A DNA stretch of 64,000 bases from Spirosoma sp. KCTC 42546 (GTDB lineage Bacteria > Bacteroidota > Bacteroidia > Cytophagales > Spirosomataceae): positions 4,382,501-4,446,500 of the forward strand of contig NZ_CP041360.1 of assembly GCF_006965485.1 (NCBI RefSeq), given 5' to 3'. The translations under genes and the position numbers were made by a program. Of the stretch, positions 60,478 through 64,000 are shown in pieces (within the stretch, counting starts at the first letter, position 1; every line of letters starts with the position of its first letter). Under the pieces are notes generated by a model. The model was not told the origin of the DNA, ran no database searches, and saw only the letters and a program-made list of their open reading frames with translations.

Positions 60478-61665
60478 ATGCGACGTTCTTTATCGTTCGC
60501 GACGCTGACCCACGTCGCCCTACTTGGCTTTAGCCTTTTTGGTTGCCAAACCGATAGTAGTGTAGAGCCTACAAGTGTTGACTGTCTGGTTAAGGCCTCG
60601 TCTACCAACGGGACGGCCATTGCCGGTTCTTACATTGTTACCTATCGACCCGCGCTATCAACTTCCTCGTCTTCCAACGCCCGCCTTGCCAGCACCGACG
60701 CCCAGGTGGAGCAGTTTCTTACCGATGCCCAGGTCACTAATGCACAGGCGGAAGTGCTAGCAACCGGGGATCAAACCAGTTTTCTGGCTCAGCTAACCGA
60801 ACGTGAGTCAGAAAAGCTAAAGCAGGACCCATCGGTTTTGCTCATAGAGCCTGATCAGATTATGTCGATGTGTAATTGTGTCGACGTTACAACGACAACC
60901 ACGTTGCCCTGGAATATTAGTCAAACTGGCTACGGTCGGGGCGATTTACAAACGACAAAAACAGCCTGGATCATCGATACAGGTATAGACCTCGATCACC
61001 CCGATCTGAATGTAGATGTCACCCGAAGTAAATCATTCGTTAGTGGTACGACCTCGGCCGACGACGAAAATGGACACGGCACGCACGTAGCGGGTATTAT
61101 TGGGGCCAAAAACAACAGCATCGGCGTAACCGGCATTGCCTCGGGGGCAACGCTGGTTTCGTTAAGGGTTCTGGATGATGAAGGTGAAGGTCGGCTGTCT
61201 GGAATTATTCAGGCCATCAATTACGTCCGACAGAATGGAAAAGCGGGCGATGTGGTCAATCTGAGTCTGGGTGGCGAAAGTACGTCAACGACACTCGATC
61301 AGGCAATCACCCAAGCGGCCAACGCGGGCATTTTATTCGCCATTGCGGCAGGCAACGACAGCAAAAACGCCGATAATTATTCGCCCTCACACGTCAATCA
61401 TGCCAATGTGTTTACGGTTTCAGCGATGGACAGCAAAAACCAGTTCGCATCATTTTCCAACTTTGGCAGCAGTGTCGACGTTTGTGCCTATGGTGTTCGT
61501 ATTACATCGACTTACATGGGTGGAAAGTATGCCACCTTGAGCGGTACCTCTATGGCAGCTCCGCATGTAGCCGGTTTATTGTTTATCCGTGGAAACACCT
61601 TCCCCAAACACGGTACGGTTACCGGCGATACCGACGGAACGCCTGATCCGATGGCAGGTGAGTAA
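60478..61665 (+). CDS. Subtilisin-like (S8) serine peptidase, lipoprotein
   Basis: 395 aa from ATG 60478 (MRRSLSFATLTHVALLGF) rather than ATG 60442. Lipobox LFGC. Residues about 35-125 form an inhibitor_I9-type propeptide ending around LLIEPDQIM. The catalytic triad is complete: Asp in AWIIDTGIDLDHPDL near 168, His in NGHGTHVAGIIGA near 200 and Ser in LSGTSMAAPHVAGL near 358. It should mature by self-cleavage outside the cytoplasm. The C-terminus is short (GDTDGTPDPMAGE) with no sorting domain. Confidence 0.9.
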   Translation: MRRSLSFATLTHVALLGFSLFGCQTDSSVEPTSVDCLVKASSTNGTAIAGSYIVTYRPALSTSSSSNARLASTDAQVEQFLTDAQVTNAQAEVLATGDQTSFLAQLTERESEKLKQDPSVLLIEPDQIMSMCNCVDVTTTTTLPWNISQTGYGRGDLQTTKTAWIIDTGIDLDHPDLNVDVTRSKSFVSGTTSADDENGHGTHVAGIIGAKNNSIGVTGIASGATLVSLRVLDDEGEGRLSGIIQAINYVRQNGKAGDVVNLSLGGESTSTTLDQAITQAANAGILFAIAAGNDSKNADNYSPSHVNHANVFTVSAMDSKNQFASFSNFGSSVDVCAYGVRITSTYMGGKYATLSGTSMAAPHVAGLLFIRGNTFPKHGTVTGDTDGTPDPMAGE

Positions 61666-61720
61666 AAGGTTCAGACCAGTAGATTCTTCTGATTCCTTGC
61701 ATCTTTCCTGATCCCTAACG

Positions 61721-61728
61721 TATCTTTG
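61721..61728 (+). promoter_or_regulatory. -7 promoter element of the TauE gene
   Basis: TATCTTTG matches TAnnTTTG; a TTG lies about 21 bp upstream. Transcription would start just before GGCACG at 61730. Confidence 0.45.
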
Positions 61729-61729
61729 T

Positions 61730-61805
61730 GGCACGTTCAGGCCAGTCTATACGTTGCTGACCTGAATCCGATTGAAAACATGCGGCACGCTGACGTGCCG
61801 TTTTT
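61730..61805 (+). promoter_or_regulatory. Possible attenuator/leader with terminator upstream of TauE
   Basis: A stem TTCAGG-c-CAG / CTG-a-CCTGAA (61736-61745 with 61757-61766) is followed by a terminator CGGCACG-CTGA-CGTGCCG plus five T (61783-61805). GGCACG at 61730-61735, at the 5' end of the predicted RNA, is identical to the terminator's left arm and can pair with the right arm instead. It could switch termination on and off. Alternatively the terminator simply ends the subtilase transcript. Confidence 0.45.
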
Positions 61806-61847
61806 CATAAATAAAATACTCCATTAACTCGATAGGCATTATACTGT

Positions 61848-62915
61848 ATGAGTCAACAGATAGCCTCTACCGCCAATTCGGCAGACACTTCACTAAGTCT
61901 GGCAGAGCCAGGAATCGACCTTAATGGACTGACGATCAGCCTTCAGGGAGACAACGCTGCGAAACAGGCCGATGCGATACGGGCCGCATTCCCAACGGCT
62001 ACTGTGCAAACGGGCTTATCCCGGCCACTTCTCCGACGCAGGAATCGCACAGAAATTGCCATTTATGTTTTTTCTGCCCTCGCGCTGATGGTTGTCGGGC
62101 ATCTGTTATTCAGCTATTTCACGCTGGATCGGCTGACGGTTATGGCTAGTTCCATTGACCTAACGCCCCAGATTTTCTACTTCATTCTGGCCGGATTTGT
62201 TGCCCAAATGATCGATGGAGCATTGGGCATGGCCTATGGCGTAACGGCTACTACATTCCTGACAAGCGTGGGCATCAGTCCCTTATTCGCTACTGCCAGC
62301 GTACACAGTTCCGAAATTTTCACCTCGGGGGTATCGGGTTACATGCACCTGAAGTTTGGCAATGTTAACAGCCGGTTGTTTAAGATTGTCCTGATTCCTG
62401 GCGTTATAGGCGCTGCGTTAGGTGCCTTTCTGATTACAAAATTGGCCGACATGGAAGTGGTTGCCAATTACTTATCACCGGCTATCTCTGTTTACACGGC
62501 CATTCTGGGTATTTTGATTCTGAAAAAAGCGCTGGCGAAACAAACGAAGAAAAAACCCGTTCGCCAGATTGGTCTGCTGGCCTGGTTCGGAGGTTTTGTC
62601 GATGCCATTGGCGGAGGTGGCTGGGGCCCCATTGTGAATTCTACGCTTATTGCGTCGGGCCGTCATCCACGCTACACAATTGGGTCGGTTAATCTGGCCG
62701 AATTTTTCGTTTCGTTTGCCAGCTCTGTTGTGTTCGCCCTCTATGCCGGATTGGATAATTATGGCATGGTGATCCTGGGTCTGATTCTGGGTGGCATGAT
62801 TGCTGCCCCTATTGCTGCCCGGTTGGCACAAAAACTACCTGTCAAGACCATGATGATTTTGGTCGGAATTGTCGTTATTCTCGTAAGTTTGCGGAAGATT
62901 ATCAAGTTCTTTTAG
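61848..62915 (+). CDS. TauE/SafE-family sulfite/anion exporter
   Basis: 355 aa. The N-terminal 60 residues are cytoplasmic and unusual for the family (GIDLNGLTISLQGDNAAKQA). Eight or so membrane helices follow. Family signatures: GFVAQMIDGALGMAYGVTAT near residue 117 and the second-half repeat GFVDAIGGGGWGPIVNSTLI near 250. TauE/SafE proteins move sulfite, sulfonates or other anions. The next gene is a trans-sulfuration enzyme, which fits a sulfur-metabolism pair. A leader with terminator precedes it. Confidence 0.88.
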   Translation: MSQQIASTANSADTSLSLAEPGIDLNGLTISLQGDNAAKQADAIRAAFPTATVQTGLSRPLLRRRNRTEIAIYVFSALALMVVGHLLFSYFTLDRLTVMASSIDLTPQIFYFILAGFVAQMIDGALGMAYGVTATTFLTSVGISPLFATASVHSSEIFTSGVSGYMHLKFGNVNSRLFKIVLIPGVIGAALGAFLITKLADMEVVANYLSPAISVYTAILGILILKKALAKQTKKKPVRQIGLLAWFGGFVDAIGGGGWGPIVNSTLIASGRHPRYTIGSVNLAEFFVSFASSVVFALYAGLDNYGMVILGLILGGMIAAPIAARLAQKLPVKTMMILVGIVVILVSLRKIIKFF

Positions 62916-62916
62916 T

Positions 62917-62980
62917 GTCTGGGCCAAGTTCCTGCTTGGCCCGTGAAAATTGACAGGCCAGGCAGGAGCTTGGCCCAGAC
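62917..62980. repeat. 25-bp inverted repeat filling the TauE-trans-sulfuration spacer (element E17)
   Basis: Arms 62917-62941 and 62956-62980 are inverted copies with two G-U type differences. They carry the words TCTGGGCCAAG and CCTGCTTGGCC. It begins 1 bp after the TauE stop codon and ends 3 bp before the next ATG, so it covers the ribosome entry site of that gene. Confidence 0.85.
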
Positions 62981-62983
62981 AGC

Positions 62984-64000
62984 ATGCAAAAACAAACCAA
63001 AGCCATCCGTACCCAGGCGCAGCAATCGCAAAACCGCGAACACTCTGTTCCCCTGTATCTGACATCCAGTTTTACCTTCGAAAACGCTGAGCAGGGAAAA
63101 GCCTTGTTTGAAGAAACGGAAGAGGGTAACATTTATTCACGCTTCTCGAACCCCAACGTAACAGAGTTCGTCGAGAAGGTCTGCATGTTGGAAAATGCCG
63201 AAGACGGCATCGCAACAGGAACGGGCATGGCTGCCGTATTTGCCAGCATGGCTGCGTTGCTAAAATCGGGCGATCACCTGGTTGCCTGCCGGGCATTATT
63301 TGGCTCAGCACACCAGATTATTACGCAGATTCTGAGCAAGTGGGGTATTACGCATACCTATGTCGATGCAACCGCCACCGAAGCCGAATGGGAAGCCGCT
63401 ATGCAGCCCAACACGCGCATGGTCTACCTGGAAACACCTTCCAACCCTGGTTTGGAACTGGTTGATCTGAAAATGCTGGCTCGTCTGAAAGCGAAATATG
63501 GATTCATCCTGAACGTAGACAATTGTTTCGCTACACCGATCTTACAAACTCCAATCGACTTTGGAGCTGATTTATCGGTGCATTCGGCCACGAAGTATAT
63601 GGATGGACAGGGTCGGGTATTGGGCGGTATCGTAGTCGGTCGTGCCGATTTGATCCAGCCAATCCGGTTCTTTGCCCGGCATACCGGCCCATCGTTGTCG
63701 CCGTTCAATGCCTGGATCTTATCGAAAAGCCTGGAAACTCTGGACCTCCGCATGGAGCGCCATTGTCGCAATGCCTTGCAATTGGCCGAAGCGCTGGATG
63801 GGCACGCAGACGTTGAGCGTGTATTGTATCCGTTCCTTCCCTCTCATCCACAATATGATCTGGCTAAACGGCAGATGAGTGCGGGCGGTGCCATCGTCAC
63901 CATTGAACTGGAAGGCGGTTTCGAACGCGTAAAAGCCTTCTTCGATGCACTGACAATTCCTACCCTTTCCTCAAATCTGGGCGATTCCCGTACTATCGTG
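62984..64000 (+). CDS. Trans-sulfuration PLP enzyme (O-succinyl/acetylhomoserine sulfhydrylase type), truncated by window end
   Basis: 339 codons without a stop; the 3' end lies outside the window. Cys/Met metabolism PLP family: HSVPLYLTSSFTFENAEQG near residue 20, NIYSRFSNPNVTEFVEKV near 49, GTGMAAVFASMAALL near 80, VYLETPSNPGLELVD near 146 and the PLP lysine in SVHSATKYMDGQGRVLGG near 205. The G-Q-G-R after the lysine favours the MetZ/O-succinylhomoserine sulfhydrylase group over cystathionine gamma-lyase; this is a lean only. It makes homocysteine or cystathionine for methionine synthesis. ATG follows a hairpin by 3 bp. Confidence 0.9.
   Translation, partial: MQKQTKAIRTQAQQSQNREHSVPLYLTSSFTFENAEQGKALFEETEEGNIYSRFSNPNVTEFVEKVCMLENAEDGIATGTGMAAVFASMAALLKSGDHLVACRALFGSAHQIITQILSKWGITHTYVDATATEAEWEAAMQPNTRMVYLETPSNPGLELVDLKMLARLKAKYGFILNVDNCFATPILQTPIDFGADLSVHSATKYMDGQGRVLGGIVVGRADLIQPIRFFARHTGPSLSPFNAWILSKSLETLDLRMERHCRNALQLAEALDGHADVERVLYPFLPSHPQYDLAKRQMSAGGAIVTIELEGGFERVKAFFDALTIPTLSSNLGDSRTIV

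Noticed and set aside
61730..61805. SAM-I or SAM-II riboswitch before the sulfur genes
   Set aside because: The conserved core sequences of those riboswitches that I know are absent; only a stem and a terminator are present.
63424..63771. Minus-strand open frame over the trans-sulfuration gene
   Set aside because: The plus strand there reads as an unbroken PLP enzyme with active-site lysine, so this is a shadow.

Overview
The window looks like chromosomal DNA of a Bacteroidota, most likely order Cytophagales and close to Spirosoma. This is inferred from family content: hybrid two-component system with AraC output, DUF4097 proteins, GH65 phosphorylase, MenB/MenE menaquinone enzymes, GNAT-nitrilase fusion. 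It also fits the TTG-N17-20-TAnnTTTG promoters, weak Shine-Dalgarno sites and many Bacteroidota-type lipoproteins. I see no rRNA, tRNA, CRISPR array, prophage or replication origin. About 55 protein genes fill it, with one insertion sequence.

Layout. 1-7.4 kb: EEP-family membrane hydrolase, class A beta-lactamase, then a broken-up menaquinone region (menB, DUF2452, Rieske protein, menE) and a P1-family peptidase. 7.4-16.7 kb: methyltransferase, two large unknown lipoproteins, a barrel protein and a small lipoprotein, and a TPR histidine kinase with a LuxR response regulator. 16.8-30.9 kb: Uma2-like protein, GH65 phosphorylase coupled to a DinB protein, MobA-like transferase, TruA, an HTH regulator divergent from an aldehyde dehydrogenase, a metalloprotease-propeller-barrel fusion, a NatAB-type ABC exporter and an RDD protein. 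31-41 kb: dicarboxylate symporter, SRPBCC-like protein, orphan hybrid sensor, LytTR regulator, and an ECF sigma / anti-sigma / two DUF4097 operon. 41-53.9 kb: endonuclease III, two paralogous membrane-anchored HhH proteins, a double OmpA-domain protein, threonine aldolase, GNAT-nitrilase fusion, DUF819 transporter, GH46-like and CHAP-like wall hydrolases, DUF2809, a glycerophosphodiesterase and a luciferase-like monooxygenase. 54-64 kb: an IS4-type element, leuS, a membrane protein, a subtilase, a TauE exporter and a trans-sulfuration enzyme cut by the window end.

The most notable feature is not a gene. At least a dozen long inverted repeats (arms about 11-43 bp) lie between genes, built from a few short degenerate words (ATGGATAATG-like, AATGAGTGAAAGAGCG-like, GGAGAAAAGGGAGG-like, CACAGAG-like, CGCAAAG-like, GGTTTCTCAAAACC-like). 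They sit close to stop codons, sometimes supply the stop codon and last residues of a gene, and two words have entered leuS in frame. The IS element sits in the loop of one such palindrome. This could be an uncharacterised mobile or self-templating repeat system. No candidate protein for moving it is evident in the window.

Functional links: menB and menE serve menaquinone synthesis; the ECF sigma/anti-sigma/DUF4097 genes form one envelope-related operon; TauE and the trans-sulfuration gene form a sulfur-linked pair behind a possible transcription attenuator; the histidine kinase and LuxR regulator are a cognate pair. All calls come from reading the sequence. No database search was run.
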